In this document: piece after piece, positions 49,895-58,671 of the stretch
How positions within the stretch are numbered: position 1 is the stretch's first letter
How the letters are laid out: every line of letters starts with the position of its first letter
Assembly: GCF_030866825.1 (NCBI RefSeq)
Contig: NZ_CP133020.1
Span: 4,278,001 to 4,342,000 of the forward strand
Reading direction: 5' to 3'
DNA from: Rathayibacter sp. SW19
GTDB taxonomy: Bacteria > Actinomycetota > Actinomycetes > Actinomycetales > Microbacteriaceae
DNA length: 64,000 nt
Position numbers and translations under genes: made by a program
Notes under the pieces: model-generated
Databases searched by the model: none
What the model saw: only the letters and a program-made list of their open reading frames with translations
Told to the model about the DNA's origin: nothing

Positions 49895-51172
49895 ATGAAA
49901 GTCATCGTCATCGGTGCCGGGATCGGCGGGCTTGCCACTGCTCTGTCGCTGCACGCGGCCGGCATCACGGACGTCACGATCTACGAGGCGGTCGGCGAGC
50001 TGCGCCCACTCGGCGTCGGAATCAACCTCCTGCCGCATGCCGTCCGAGAGCTCACAGAACTCGGCTTGGGAGGCGCGCTAGCCGAACTCGGAGTCCCGAC
50101 CAGCACGCTGAGCTATGTCAACTGTTTCGGGCAGTCGATCTGGTCGGAGCCACGCGGGATTGCCGCGGGGTACGCGTGGCCGCAGTACTCCGTTCACCGC
50201 GGTCGGCTGCAGCTGCTGCTGGCGGATGCGGTCGATGCACGACTTCCCGGCGCGATCGTGCTGGACTGCGCCGCCACTGCCACGACTGCCCACTCGGGAC
50301 GCCAGTTCGTGCAGATCAGCTCACGGGATGGCGGTGAGCGCACCGAAGGCGCCGACGTGGTGATCGCGGCCGACGGCATCCACAGCGCGATCCGCGAGCA
50401 ACGCTACCCCCACCAGGGAGCTCCGGTGTGGAACGGGCTGACGCTATGGCGCGGCACCGCCCGGGTGCGGCCGTACCTCGACGGCCGCACCATGTTCATG
50501 GCCGGCGACGGACGCCAGAAATTCGTGGCGTACCCGCTCTCCGAACCCGGCGACGACGGGCTTGCGCTCATCAACTTCATCGCAGAAAAACGCGTCGGCG
50601 GCGAGTCCGGGGTAAACGACTGGATGCGATCAGTCGACAAGCAGCGCATCGCCGACATGTTCGCAGACTGGCGGTTCGACTGGATCGACATCCCGGCTCT
50701 CATCGACTCCGCCGACGAGCTGCTCGAATATCCGATGGTCGACCGCGACCCGGTCGAGCGCTGGACTTTCGACCGGCAGACACTGCTGGGCGACGCTGCC
50801 CACCCGATGTACCCGATCGGCTCGAACGGCGCATCCCAGGCCATCATCGACGCTCGAACGATCGCATATCAGCTGGCCACCGCCGGTTCGATCGACGACG
50901 CGCTGGCCGAATACGAGCGGCTGCGACGGCCGAGCACCGCATCGCTCACTCTGAGCAACCGCTCGCTCGGCCCGGAAAGGGTCATGCAGATGGCCTACGA
51001 GCGCGCGCCCGACGGCTTCACGGACATTCTCGACGTGATCTCGCTCGACGAGCTCACCGAAATTGCCGACCAGTACAAGCGCGCGGCCGGCTTCAACCCG
51101 CGGCTGCTGAACGAGAGGCCGACGCTCTCTGTTCTGAATAGCCCGCACGAACGACAGGGAAATTCGCCATAG
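49895..51172 (+). CDS. FAD-dependent aromatic/heterocyclic monooxygenase (group A flavin hydroxylase)
   Basis: The 425-residue protein has the GxGxxG motif MKVIVIGAGIGGLATALSL at the start, the DG motif VVIAADGIHSAIREQ (about residues 150-165) and LLGDAAHPMYPIGSNGASQAI (GD motif near 295), typical of salicylate- or kynurenine-hydroxylase-like enzymes. NADPH-dependent hydroxylation of a small aromatic is likely. It is in an apparent operon with the TetR gene, which may link it to the same inducer. Confidence 0.88.
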   Translation: MKVIVIGAGIGGLATALSLHAAGITDVTIYEAVGELRPLGVGINLLPHAVRELTELGLGGALAELGVPTSTLSYVNCFGQSIWSEPRGIAAGYAWPQYSVHRGRLQLLLADAVDARLPGAIVLDCAATATTAHSGRQFVQISSRDGGERTEGADVVIAADGIHSAIREQRYPHQGAPVWNGLTLWRGTARVRPYLDGRTMFMAGDGRQKFVAYPLSEPGDDGLALINFIAEKRVGGESGVNDWMRSVDKQRIADMFADWRFDWIDIPALIDSADELLEYPMVDRDPVERWTFDRQTLLGDAAHPMYPIGSNGASQAIIDARTIAYQLATAGSIDDALAEYERLRRPSTASLTLSNRSLGPERVMQMAYERAPDGFTDILDVISLDELTEIADQYKRAAGFNPRLLNERPTLSVLNSPHERQGNSP

Positions 51173-51235
51173 CGGCGAGTGAATTCTGGTATTAGATTTC
51201 TGCACAACGGTTTCTGCACAACGGCTGGAGATGCC

Positions 51236-52045
51236 ATGAGTGCGACAAGTACGTCACTGGGCAAAGTAGGGGCGCCGGTGGGCGCAAAATCTGAGACTGC
51301 GGCGGCGACCGGCGCAATCGCGCATACGGCCGCGGTCAAGGTCATCGATTCGCCCGCGGACTGGGTGTCACGGATTCGCCCGAGTTCAATGTTGATCTTT
51401 CTGCTCGGCGAGTTCTGCGTGCTCGGGCTGCTGGCTGTCGCCTACATGGCGGACTGGTGGGGCGTGCGCGGCGCAATCTCGAGCCCGATCGCGGGAGTGT
51501 TGCCAGTCAGCGTGCCGTGGGGCGGCGCTCTCGGCGGCGTGTGCACGGCGATCGCCGGAGTTACCGATCATTGGCGCAGTTTCGGCCTGCAACCGGCATC
51601 AGCGACATCCCGCACCTGGAACGCCTGGTACCTCGTCCGCTTGCCGATGGGTGCCGCCTTCGGCACCATCGGCGCCCTTATCGTCGTCTTCTTTCTCGGA
51701 ACGGTCGGCTCAACCAAATCCGGCACGATCGACGTATCGATCTCGGGCACCGCGATCCTCTTCGTGGTCGCATTCATCGTCGGTTACAAGCAGGACATCT
51801 TCCGGCAGCTCGTCTCGCGCGTTACCGAGGTCATTCTCGGCCCCGGTGACACACAACCGGCAGCCGCGGTGCAGACCGCTGCGAGCGCACCGGCGGCGAG
51901 CAACGCAGCATCGTCAGCGAGCACCACATCACCGTCAGCGAGTAATGCGGCATCGTCGGCGAGCAAAACAGCGCAGGCCGGCGCTGCGACGGCCGCCGGC
52001 AATTCCGCCGTGGCCAGCGCCACAGCAGCAAAAGTTCCCGACTAA
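51236..52045 (+). CDS. Four-helix membrane protein with Ala/Ser-rich tail
   Basis: The 269-residue protein has four membrane segments (about residues 48-70, 83-105, 130-160 and 175-195) joined by short loops, and DIFRQLVSRVTEVILGPGD at the end of the last helix. The final 65 residues are a low-complexity Ala/Ser/Thr stretch with repeated SNAASSAS units from a DNA minisatellite. I do not recognise the family. The ATG at 51236 follows CTGGAG; just upstream TTTCTGCACAACGG occurs twice in tandem. It overlaps the convergent alditol-oxidase-like gene by 4 bp. Confidence 0.72.
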   Translation: MSATSTSLGKVGAPVGAKSETAAATGAIAHTAAVKVIDSPADWVSRIRPSSMLIFLLGEFCVLGLLAVAYMADWWGVRGAISSPIAGVLPVSVPWGGALGGVCTAIAGVTDHWRSFGLQPASATSRTWNAWYLVRLPMGAAFGTIGALIVVFFLGTVGSTKSGTIDVSISGTAILFVVAFIVGYKQDIFRQLVSRVTEVILGPGDTQPAAAVQTAASAPAASNAASSASTTSPSASNAASSASKTAQAGAATAAGNSAVASATAAKVPD

Positions 52046-53340
52046 CCGAATACGTGCCGCTCGAGAAACTCGTTGCGGAACACACCGCGCGGGTCGTGAC
52101 GCTGTGCGAGTCGGCGGAAGTCCGCCATCCGCGGATACAACGACGACACGACACGGTTCACGTCGATGAACGCCTTACCCCAGTGCGGGCGCGCCGCGAA
52201 CGGCGCCAGCGCCGCCTCGATCGCAGGAAGTACGGCCTCGACGCCGGCCTGATCGCGTAGCCAGGTGAAGTGAAATGCGACCGTGTCTGCGCCGAACGCC
52301 GGGCTGAGCCACAAATCATCCGCCGCCATCGTTCGGATCTCTGTGACCTGCAGCACCGGCGCAAGCAGCTCGCCGAGCGGTCGAAGCGCCTCGGCCGCTG
52401 CTGCGGCGTGCCGCCGGTCCATCAGGTACTCACTTTGGATCTCCTCGCCGTTGCTCGGCGTGAACGCCAGCTTGAAGTGCGGCAGCCGCTCGTGCCACGG
52501 CCCTGCGACACCCAGCTGCTGCGTGCAATTGTCGGGTGACATGCCGGGCAGCATGTGCAGCGGCACAGTCGCGGCTCGCGCGCCGAAGAATTCGTCATCC
52601 GCCGGGGATGCCGATGCGGATGCGACCGCTGAGCCCGCACCGGAATCAGCCGCCGTGTGGGCCCCGATCGCGCTCTTGACCCAGACCTGCGAGACCGTTT
52701 CTCCCTGCCAATTCGTGAACAGGCTGACGCTGTACGCGTTGTCTGTGATCGCATCGAAGTCGGTGAGCACTCGATCCCAACGGAGGTCGGTATACACCCG
52801 TTGGCTGAGCTGGAATGTCGGTCGGATGTCCAGGGTCACCGCCGTCGTCACGCCGAGCGCGCCGACTGCGACGACCGCTCCACCGAAGTCGGGGTCGCCT
52901 CGCCGCAGTGTGACGAGTTCGCCGGTGCCGTCGACGAATTCGATCGCGGCTACCGCCGACGACAGGTTGCCGTTGCGATTGCCCGACCCGTGGGTGCCGG
53001 TCGCGATCGCTCCGGCAACACAGATGTGGGGGAGCGACGCCAGGTTTCCCAGCCCCCAGCCCTGCTCGTGCAGGCGGATGCCGACATCGCCGTACCGCAT
53101 CGCGGCCGGCACCGTGACAGTGCGCTTCTCCACGTCGATTGCAACCTCCTGCGGCAGCCGGTCGACGCTTACCAGGGCGCCCGTGGTGTCGGGAAGGTCG
53201 TTGAACGAATGCCGCGTGCCCAACGCGCGAATCGACGCGGCGCCGGCCACGGCATCCTGAAGCTCGGCAATGGATGCCGGGTGCAGAATCTGCTCAGCCT
53301 GATATCGGTAGTTTCCGGCCCAGTTTGTCTGGTCGCTCAC
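52042..53340 (-). CDS. FAD-binding alditol/gulonolactone-type oxidase (VAO family)
   Basis: The 432-residue oxidase has the PCMH FAD-binding region: SIRALGTRHSFNDLPDTTG, AMRYGDVGIRLHEQGWGLGN, ATGTHGSGNRNGNLSSAV, and a C-terminal ALO-like domain ending RHDPRGVFRNEFLERHV. It resembles alditol (xylitol) oxidases, which oxidise sugar alcohols to aldoses with release of H2O2; the His in the SFND segment may hold FAD covalently. I start it at the GTG at 53340, where homology begins. It is divergent from purC. Confidence 0.87.
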   Translation of the reverse strand: MSDQTNWAGNYRYQAEQILHPASIAELQDAVAGAASIRALGTRHSFNDLPDTTGALVSVDRLPQEVAIDVEKRTVTVPAAMRYGDVGIRLHEQGWGLGNLASLPHICVAGAIATGTHGSGNRNGNLSSAVAAIEFVDGTGELVTLRRGDPDFGGAVVAVGALGVTTAVTLDIRPTFQLSQRVYTDLRWDRVLTDFDAITDNAYSVSLFTNWQGETVSQVWVKSAIGAHTAADSGAGSAVASASASPADDEFFGARAATVPLHMLPGMSPDNCTQQLGVAGPWHERLPHFKLAFTPSNGEEIQSEYLMDRRHAAAAAEALRPLGELLAPVLQVTEIRTMAADDLWLSPAFGADTVAFHFTWLRDQAGVEAVLPAIEAALAPFAARPHWGKAFIDVNRVVSSLYPRMADFRRLAQRHDPRGVFRNEFLERHVFG

Positions 53341-53413
53341 GTGCCCGCCCGTTCGTTCGTTGTTCGTTGTTCGTTGCAACAATTCTGCCGCATGAGCGTG
53401 GAAACGCACGCTC

Positions 53414-53419
53414 TAGCAT
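53414..53419 (+). promoter_or_regulatory. -10 box of purC
   Basis: TAGCAT ends 6 nt before the GTG at 53426, again consistent with leaderless translation. Confidence 0.45.
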
Positions 53420-53425
53420 GGGACC

Positions 53426-54397
53426 GTGACTTCTCCCACTCTCGACGGCTGGACCCGCGTCTATTCCGGCAAGGTGCGCGATCTGTACGTTCCTGACAGC
53501 CACGATCCCAACGTGTCCGACCCCGGGGCGGCATCCATCGTCGAGAGCGCACCGGCGCTGCTCGTGGTCGCAAGCGACCGGGTGAGTGCGTTCGATCACG
53601 TCTTGCAACCGGGCATCCCCGGCAAGGGCGAGTTGCTGACCACGCTCTCCCTGTGGTGGTTCGACCAGCTGACGGGCATCCCGAACCATCTGATTCCCGA
53701 CCACACCCTGCGCGACGGGCGCGTCGTCGACCAGATTCCGGATGCCGTTGCCGGCCGAGCAATGCTCGTCAAGCCGCTCGCGATGTATCCGATCGAGTGT
53801 GTGGTGCGCGGCTATCTCGCGGGCAGCGGTTGGGCCGAGTATCAGCGAACGCAGAGTGTGTGCGGTGTGCAACTGCCCGCAGGATTGGGCAACGGTGACA
53901 AGCTGCCCGCACCCATTTACACTCCCGCCTGGAAAGCGCCGATGGGTCAGCACGACGAGAACATCTCCTTCGATCGAACCGTCGACCTCGTCGGAGCGGA
54001 TGCCGCCGCGCAGCTTCGCGACCGCTCGCTCGAGGTCTACGCTCGTGCCTCGGCGATCGCCGAAGCACGAGGCGTGATTCTCGCTGACACCAAGTTCGAG
54101 TTCGGTGCCGACCCGATCACCGGCGAGCTGACCCTTGCGGACGAAGTGCTCACGAGCGACTCGAGTCGCTACTGGGATGCGCGCGCATACGCATCCGGTG
54201 CTTCGCCTGCACAGCGCATGGCCAGCTTCGACAAGCAGATCGTGCGCAACTGGCTATCGGCCCACTGGGACCCTTCGACAAGCTCAGGGACCGACGCTAC
54301 ACCGCCGGAATTGCCCGCCGACATCGTCGAGCAGACGGCCGCACGATATCGTGAACTTCTCGAGAGACTGACCTCAGACGCGGGGGCACGGAAATAG
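53426..54397 (+). CDS. purC: SAICAR synthetase (with small repeat insertion)
   Basis: The 323-residue enzyme joins CAIR and aspartate. PurC signatures are VYSGKVRDLYVPD at the start, LLVVASDRVSAFDHVL, IECVVRGYLAGSGW and LADTKFEFGADP. Near the C-terminus (about residues 282-290) the peptide PSTSSGTDA is encoded by a family B half-element (54271-54292) and is not part of the enzyme family; it sits on the surface loop before the last helix. Start GTG. Confidence 0.95.
   Translation: MTSPTLDGWTRVYSGKVRDLYVPDSHDPNVSDPGAASIVESAPALLVVASDRVSAFDHVLQPGIPGKGELLTTLSLWWFDQLTGIPNHLIPDHTLRDGRVVDQIPDAVAGRAMLVKPLAMYPIECVVRGYLAGSGWAEYQRTQSVCGVQLPAGLGNGDKLPAPIYTPAWKAPMGQHDENISFDRTVDLVGADAAAQLRDRSLEVYARASAIAEARGVILADTKFEFGADPITGELTLADEVLTSDSSRYWDARAYASGASPAQRMASFDKQIVRNWLSAHWDPSTSSGTDATPPELPADIVEQTAARYRELLERLTSDAGARK
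54271..54292. repeat. Family B half-element in purC
   Basis: CCCTTCGACAAGCTCAGGG plus ACC, the same arm that occurs in kynU, placed in frame and read as PSTSSGT. Confidence 0.8.
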
Positions 54398-54425
54398 ATG
54401 CAGACGCATGCACGTTGCATCCGGC

Positions 54426-55346
54426 ATGAGTGAATCCGCTACCGGCAGCATCCGTCCGCCCGCCAGCGCCGCAGCCACCAACCTGTCAGCAGACCGCCTT
54501 GCGGCAGATACCGCAATGGGCGCCGTATTGCTCAAGGTCGGCAACCTCGATCGGATGGTCGCGTACTATCGCGACGCCGTCACACTACAGCTGCTCAGCC
54601 AGGATGCGGACACCGCCGTTCTCGGTAGGGGAACGACCCCCGTCGTGATCCTGCAGTACGCGCCTGAATTGCGCGCTTCAGCGCCGCGGAGCGCAGGGCT
54701 GTTCCACACGGCGATCCTGTTCGAGACCCAGACGGCACTTGCCGCGGCGGTCTATTCGGTCGCCACGAAAGAGCCCGGTACCTTCACGGGTAGCGCAGAC
54801 CACCTGGTCAGCCAGGCGTTCTACTTCACCGACCCGGAGAACAACGGGGTCGAACTGTACTGGGACCGCACCCGCACGCAGTGGAGCTGGACCCACGGCC
54901 AGATCGAGATGAGCACCCTCTACCTCGACCCGAACGGCTTCTTGAACGAACATCTCACCGAGGAGGCCATCGCGGATCCGGTGATCGGCGGTGCGGTCGT
55001 CGGCCACGTGCACCTGTCGGTCGGGGACACGGCATCCGCAAAAGCGTTCTATGTCGACAAGCTCGGCTTCGACACGACGGCATCGATGGGCGGGTCCGCG
55101 CTGTTCGTCAGCGCGGGCGGGTACCACCATCACATGGCCATGAACACCTGGAATAGTGCCGGTGCGGGCCGTCGCGCTCCGGCGCTCGGACTCGGTCGCG
55201 TCGACATTCTCGTGCCGTCGAGCGACGACCTCGGCGCACTTGGCGAACGGATGTCGCACTACAGCGTGCAGACGCGCGACGATGGCGCGTCACTCAGCTT
55301 CGAGGACCCCTGGGCGAACCTCATCCGCGTGCGCGTTGCCGTGTAG
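54426..55346 (+). CDS. Two-domain VOC protein (catechol 2,3-dioxygenase-like, CatE type)
   Basis: The 306-residue protein has two tandem VOC domains. The first has LLKVGNLDRMVAYYRDAV, GLFHTAILFET and FTDPENNGVELYWD; the second has VGHVHLSVGDTASAKAFYVD, GGYHHHMAMNTW and FEDPWANLIRV. The His/His/Glu metal set appears to be retained (VGHVHL, HHHMA). CatE-like proteins are extradiol dioxygenases or related enzymes with unknown ring substrates. It starts 29 nt after purC, but a functional link is doubtful. Confidence 0.83.
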   Translation: MSESATGSIRPPASAAATNLSADRLAADTAMGAVLLKVGNLDRMVAYYRDAVTLQLLSQDADTAVLGRGTTPVVILQYAPELRASAPRSAGLFHTAILFETQTALAAAVYSVATKEPGTFTGSADHLVSQAFYFTDPENNGVELYWDRTRTQWSWTHGQIEMSTLYLDPNGFLNEHLTEEAIADPVIGGAVVGHVHLSVGDTASAKAFYVDKLGFDTTASMGGSALFVSAGGYHHHMAMNTWNSAGAGRRAPALGLGRVDILVPSSDDLGALGERMSHYSVQTRDDGASLSFEDPWANLIRVRVAV

Positions 55347-55350
55347 CAAC

Positions 55351-56988
55351 CTATTCGGCGTCGACCTCGACCTCGGCCTCGACCTGGACGGTGGCCGCGT
55401 GCGACCCGTGCGTCGTGTGGCTGGCGGCAGCGGCAGGCACGGCATCCACATCGACCGGTGCAGCATGCGACCCATGGGCTGCCGCCGCGGCGGCAGTGCG
55501 CACGCCCTGCGTGGTGAGCGCGTGCGTCCACGCTTCGTTCTTGCGCGGCTTGGCGAAGAAGATCACGATCACAGCACCCACCAGGGCCACCGCGGCGGGC
55601 AGCAGCAGCGATTGCGCCATTGCGGCGGTGAAACCCGCCTTCAACTGGTCGGGCAACGCACCGGCAATTTCCCCACCCGTAGCGGATGCTTTCAGCCCGT
55701 TGGCGCCGAGTCGCGCGACGATCAACGTCGCGATCGACGCGCTGCCGAGAACGGCGCCCACCTGACGGGTCGCGTTGTAAACGCCCGAGCCGGCACCGGC
55801 ATCCGCCTGTGGCAGGTTGTAGGTGGCCGTCGTGGAAATCGGCGACCAGACGAACGCATTGGCGAGCCCCATCAAGGCGCTCGGCAGCAACAAGCGCCAC
55901 CACAGGTTGACATCGGTGTCGAGCCAGGCCGAGTACCAGAACAGTGCAACAGCGAGAAACAGCAGCCCGGCCAGGGCGAGATAGCGCGGGTTGATCTTGT
56001 CCACGAGCTTGCCGACGGGTGCGGCGAGCGCCCCTGAGATCACCGCCATCGGAACCAGCATCAGCGCTGACTGTGTCGGAGAAAAGCCGAGCACGATCTG
56101 AAAAAAGAACACCAGCGGCAGCGACATGCTCGTGATCGTGAAGCCGACCGTCGTAATCGCGGCGTTCGCCAGCGAGAAATTGCGGTCGCGGAATAGCTTC
56201 AAAGGCAGCAGCGGCTCACCCCTGTTGTAGTGCTGCCAGACCACGAACGCCACCATGAAGGCGATGCCGCCGATGATCAGCGACCAGACCGTGATCGGGC
56301 CTGCGATGGTGCCCCAGTTGTAGGTCTGACCCTCCTGGATGCCGAACACGAGCAGGAACATGCCGACTGCGCTGAGCGCAACACCGAGAATGTCGAACTT
56401 GTGCGACCGTTTCGCCAACCGCGGCACGAGCCGCCATGCCATCACGAAAGCGACGATGCCGACCGGCACGTTGATGAAGAAGATCCACTCCCAGCCGAAT
56501 CCGTCGACGAGCACACCGCCGAGGATCGGTCCGACCAGGGTGGCCACACCGGCCACGGCACCCCACAGGCCCATCGCCTGACCGCGATTCTGCGGCGGGA
56601 AGATCCGGGTGATCACGGCCATGGTCTGCGGCGTCATCAGCGCGGCGCCGAGCCCCTGGAACACGCGAGCGACGATCAGCATCTCGACCGTGCCGCCGGG
56701 CAGTCCCATCATTCCGCACCATGCGGATGACAGCGTGAACACCACGAGCCCGATCAAGTAGAGATTCTTCGGCCCGAAGCGGTCACCGAGCCGGCCCGTG
56801 ATCAACAGCGGCACGGCGTAGGCCAGCAGGTAGGCGCTGGTGACCCAGATTACCGTGTTGATGTCGGTGTTCAGGCCTTCCATAATCTTCGGGTTCGCGA
56901 CCGACACGATAGTCGAGTCGACCAAGATCATGAAGAATCCGACGCACAGCGCCCAGAGCGCCGGCCAGGGCCGAGTGACTTTATCCAT
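55351..56988 (-). CDS. MFS exporter of the DHA2 (14-helix) drug:proton antiporter family
   Basis: The 545-residue protein has 14 hydrophobic segments, the motif A-like LLITGRLGDRFGPKNLYLIG and motif C-like LVGPILGGVLVDGFGWEWIF, as in EmrB/QacA. The C-terminal ~55 residues are a low-complexity His/Ala/Val/Glu tail with HGSHAA duplicated and a hexamer-encoded VEAEVEVDAE end. It is co-directional with an upstream PadR gene across 57 bp, so PadR is the likely repressor and the pair a drug-resistance unit. Confidence 0.9.
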   Translation of the reverse strand: MDKVTRPWPALWALCVGFFMILVDSTIVSVANPKIMEGLNTDINTVIWVTSAYLLAYAVPLLITGRLGDRFGPKNLYLIGLVVFTLSSAWCGMMGLPGGTVEMLIVARVFQGLGAALMTPQTMAVITRIFPPQNRGQAMGLWGAVAGVATLVGPILGGVLVDGFGWEWIFFINVPVGIVAFVMAWRLVPRLAKRSHKFDILGVALSAVGMFLLVFGIQEGQTYNWGTIAGPITVWSLIIGGIAFMVAFVVWQHYNRGEPLLPLKLFRDRNFSLANAAITTVGFTITSMSLPLVFFFQIVLGFSPTQSALMLVPMAVISGALAAPVGKLVDKINPRYLALAGLLFLAVALFWYSAWLDTDVNLWWRLLLPSALMGLANAFVWSPISTTATYNLPQADAGAGSGVYNATRQVGAVLGSASIATLIVARLGANGLKASATGGEIAGALPDQLKAGFTAAMAQSLLLPAAVALVGAVIVIFFAKPRKNEAWTHALTTQGVRTAAAAAAHGSHAAPVDVDAVPAAAASHTTHGSHAATVQVEAEVEVDAE

Positions 56989-57045
56989 TGGGGGAAATCC
57001 TTGTAGTTGTGATGATCTGTGGACGACGGATGCCGCGTGGCGCGG

Positions 57046-57603
57046 CTACCAGTCGATGTCGCCTGATTCGAGCTCGGCGACGAAGCTCTCTATCCAACCG
57101 ATTTCCGCCTCGAGGATGGCCTTTTGATAGGTGATTTCCAGCCAGTATTTGCGCGGAAGCTCCTTGTGCGTGACTGCGCGAACCGCGGTTGCGACAAACT
57201 CGAGATCGGCTCGCAATTGCGCCAAGCGCCTCTGGAGCAGGTCCACAACCGTGTCACGTGGGAGATTGTGCGCCTCCCCGATCGCCAGCGGAAACTCCGG
57301 ATAGTGATTGACGCGCGTCGCCAGCATCTCAGCGACTCGCTCGGTCAGGCTCAGCTGCCCGGATTCGGTGATCTCGTATGTCGTTCGCTCCGGGCGATTG
57401 CCCTCGCGCTCGGTTCCGATCGCGCGCACGAGTCCGTCTGCGACGAGTCGATCCACGGTGTGATAGAGGGAACCGGGTCGCACCTTGACGATGCGATCCT
57501 CGGAGCGCTTGATCAACGTCTGATACATCTCATACGGATGCATCGGCTGCTCAGCGAGAAGAGCGAGTGAGGCGATTCCGAGCGGCGTGATTGCGGTCGC
57601 CAC
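57046..57603 (-). CDS. PadR-family regulator of the DHA2 exporter
   Basis: The 185-residue protein has the PadR winged helix (GIASLALLAEQPMHPYEMYQ, PGSLYHTVDRLVADGLVRA) and a helical C-terminal Vir_act_alpha-like dimerisation half ending AEIGWIESFVAELESGD. The GTG at 57603 follows GAGGGAGGTG. A perfect TATTCC/GGAATA inverted repeat 32 nt upstream is the likely operator and sits between padR and the kyn operon. Confidence 0.9.
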   Translation of the reverse strand: MATAITPLGIASLALLAEQPMHPYEMYQTLIKRSEDRIVKVRPGSLYHTVDRLVADGLVRAIGTEREGNRPERTTYEITESGQLSLTERVAEMLATRVNHYPEFPLAIGEAHNLPRDTVVDLLQRRLAQLRADLEFVATAVRAVTHKELPRKYWLEITYQKAILEAEIGWIESFVAELESGDIDW

Positions 57604-57634
57604 GCGCACCTCCCTCGATCTATTCGGCACGGGT

Positions 57635-57650
57635 TATTCCACATGGAATA
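57635..57650. promoter_or_regulatory. PadR operator candidate
   Basis: TATTCC-ACAT-GGAATA, perfect 6-bp arms, lies directly before padR. Confidence 0.6.
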
Positions 57651-57727
57651 TACCTCCTGGAGTCGCATGCGTCAAACGAATACACTCGGCAACGTTCACG
57701 TACACCACCGACATTCCCGCGCAAGAC

Positions 57728-57778
57728 GGATCTCGATACGCTGCGCTACTCGATCACCGAGGCTGGTCAACTACGGTG
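57728..57778. repeat. Partial family A repeat upstream of kynA
   Basis: TCTCGATACGCTGCGCTAC, then TCGATCACCGAGGCTGGTC. It lies in the kynA leader, about 30-80 nt before the start codon. Confidence 0.65.
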
Positions 57779-57810
57779 GAGAGCACGACACGAGCGCAAG
57801 GAGGCTTTTC

Positions 57811-58671
57811 GTGGCCGGAGGCGATAACATCCGCGATTTCGACGACACCCTGGTCACCGACTTTCGCGAGCGCATGAGCTATGGCTCCTACCTGGATCTG
57901 ACGACGCTGCTGAGCGCGCAGAACCCGGTGAGCGTTCCCGAACACCACGACGAACTGCTGTTCATCGTGCAGCATCAGACCACCGAGCTGTGGCTGAAGC
58001 TTGTGCTGCATGAGCTCGCATCCGCGCGCGATCTGTTTCGGGCAGACGATCTCAAGGTCGCACTCAAGCGGGTCGCCCGAGTCAAGCACATTCAGAAGAC
58101 TCTGACCGACCAGTGGTCCGTGCTTGCAACGCTCACGCCGGCTGAGTATGCGGAGTTCCGCGGATTCCTGGGCAACTCATCCGGGTTCCAGTCCTGGCAG
58201 TACCGTGCCGTCGAGTTCGTGCTCGGCAACAAGGATGCGCGCATGCTGCGGGTGTTCGAGAGCAATCCGCCGGCGCACGCGCTGCTGTCCGACCTGCTCG
58301 AGCAGCCGAGCCTGTACGACGAGTTCCTGCGCTACCTGCACCGTGCCGGCTACGCGATCCCCGCCGAAGTGCTCGACCGCGACGTCACCAAGGCCTACCA
58401 GAGCAACGCAGAACTCGTCGACACGTTCCGGGTGATCTACGAGAACTCGCGCGAGAACTGGGCCGCCTACGAGGCCTGCGAGGAGTTCGTCGACCTCGAA
58501 GACAACTTCCAGCTCTGGCGCTTCCGTCATCTGAAGACCGTGCAACGCACCATAGGAATGAAGACCGGCACGGGCGGATCGAGCGGGGTCACCTTCCTGC
58601 AGAAAGCGCTCGAGCTCACCTTCTTTCCTGAGCTGTTCGCCGTGCGCACCGAGATCGGCGCGCCGTCGTGA
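57811..58671 (+). CDS. kynA: Tryptophan 2,3-dioxygenase
   Basis: This 286-residue heme enzyme opens the indole ring of L-tryptophan to N-formylkynurenine. It has FIVQHQTTELWLKL at about residues 51-64 (distal His), GNSSGFQSWQYRAVEFVLG, LWRFRHLKTVQRTIGMKTGT (proximal His) and GGSSGVTFLQ. The GTG at 57811 follows AAGGAGG; the frame is open further up through repeat DNA. It overlaps the amidohydrolase gene by 4 bp. Confidence 0.95.
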   Translation: MAGGDNIRDFDDTLVTDFRERMSYGSYLDLTTLLSAQNPVSVPEHHDELLFIVQHQTTELWLKLVLHELASARDLFRADDLKVALKRVARVKHIQKTLTDQWSVLATLTPAEYAEFRGFLGNSSGFQSWQYRAVEFVLGNKDARMLRVFESNPPAHALLSDLLEQPSLYDEFLRYLHRAGYAIPAEVLDRDVTKAYQSNAELVDTFRVIYENSRENWAAYEACEEFVDLEDNFQLWRFRHLKTVQRTIGMKTGTGGSSGVTFLQKALELTFFPELFAVRTEIGAPS

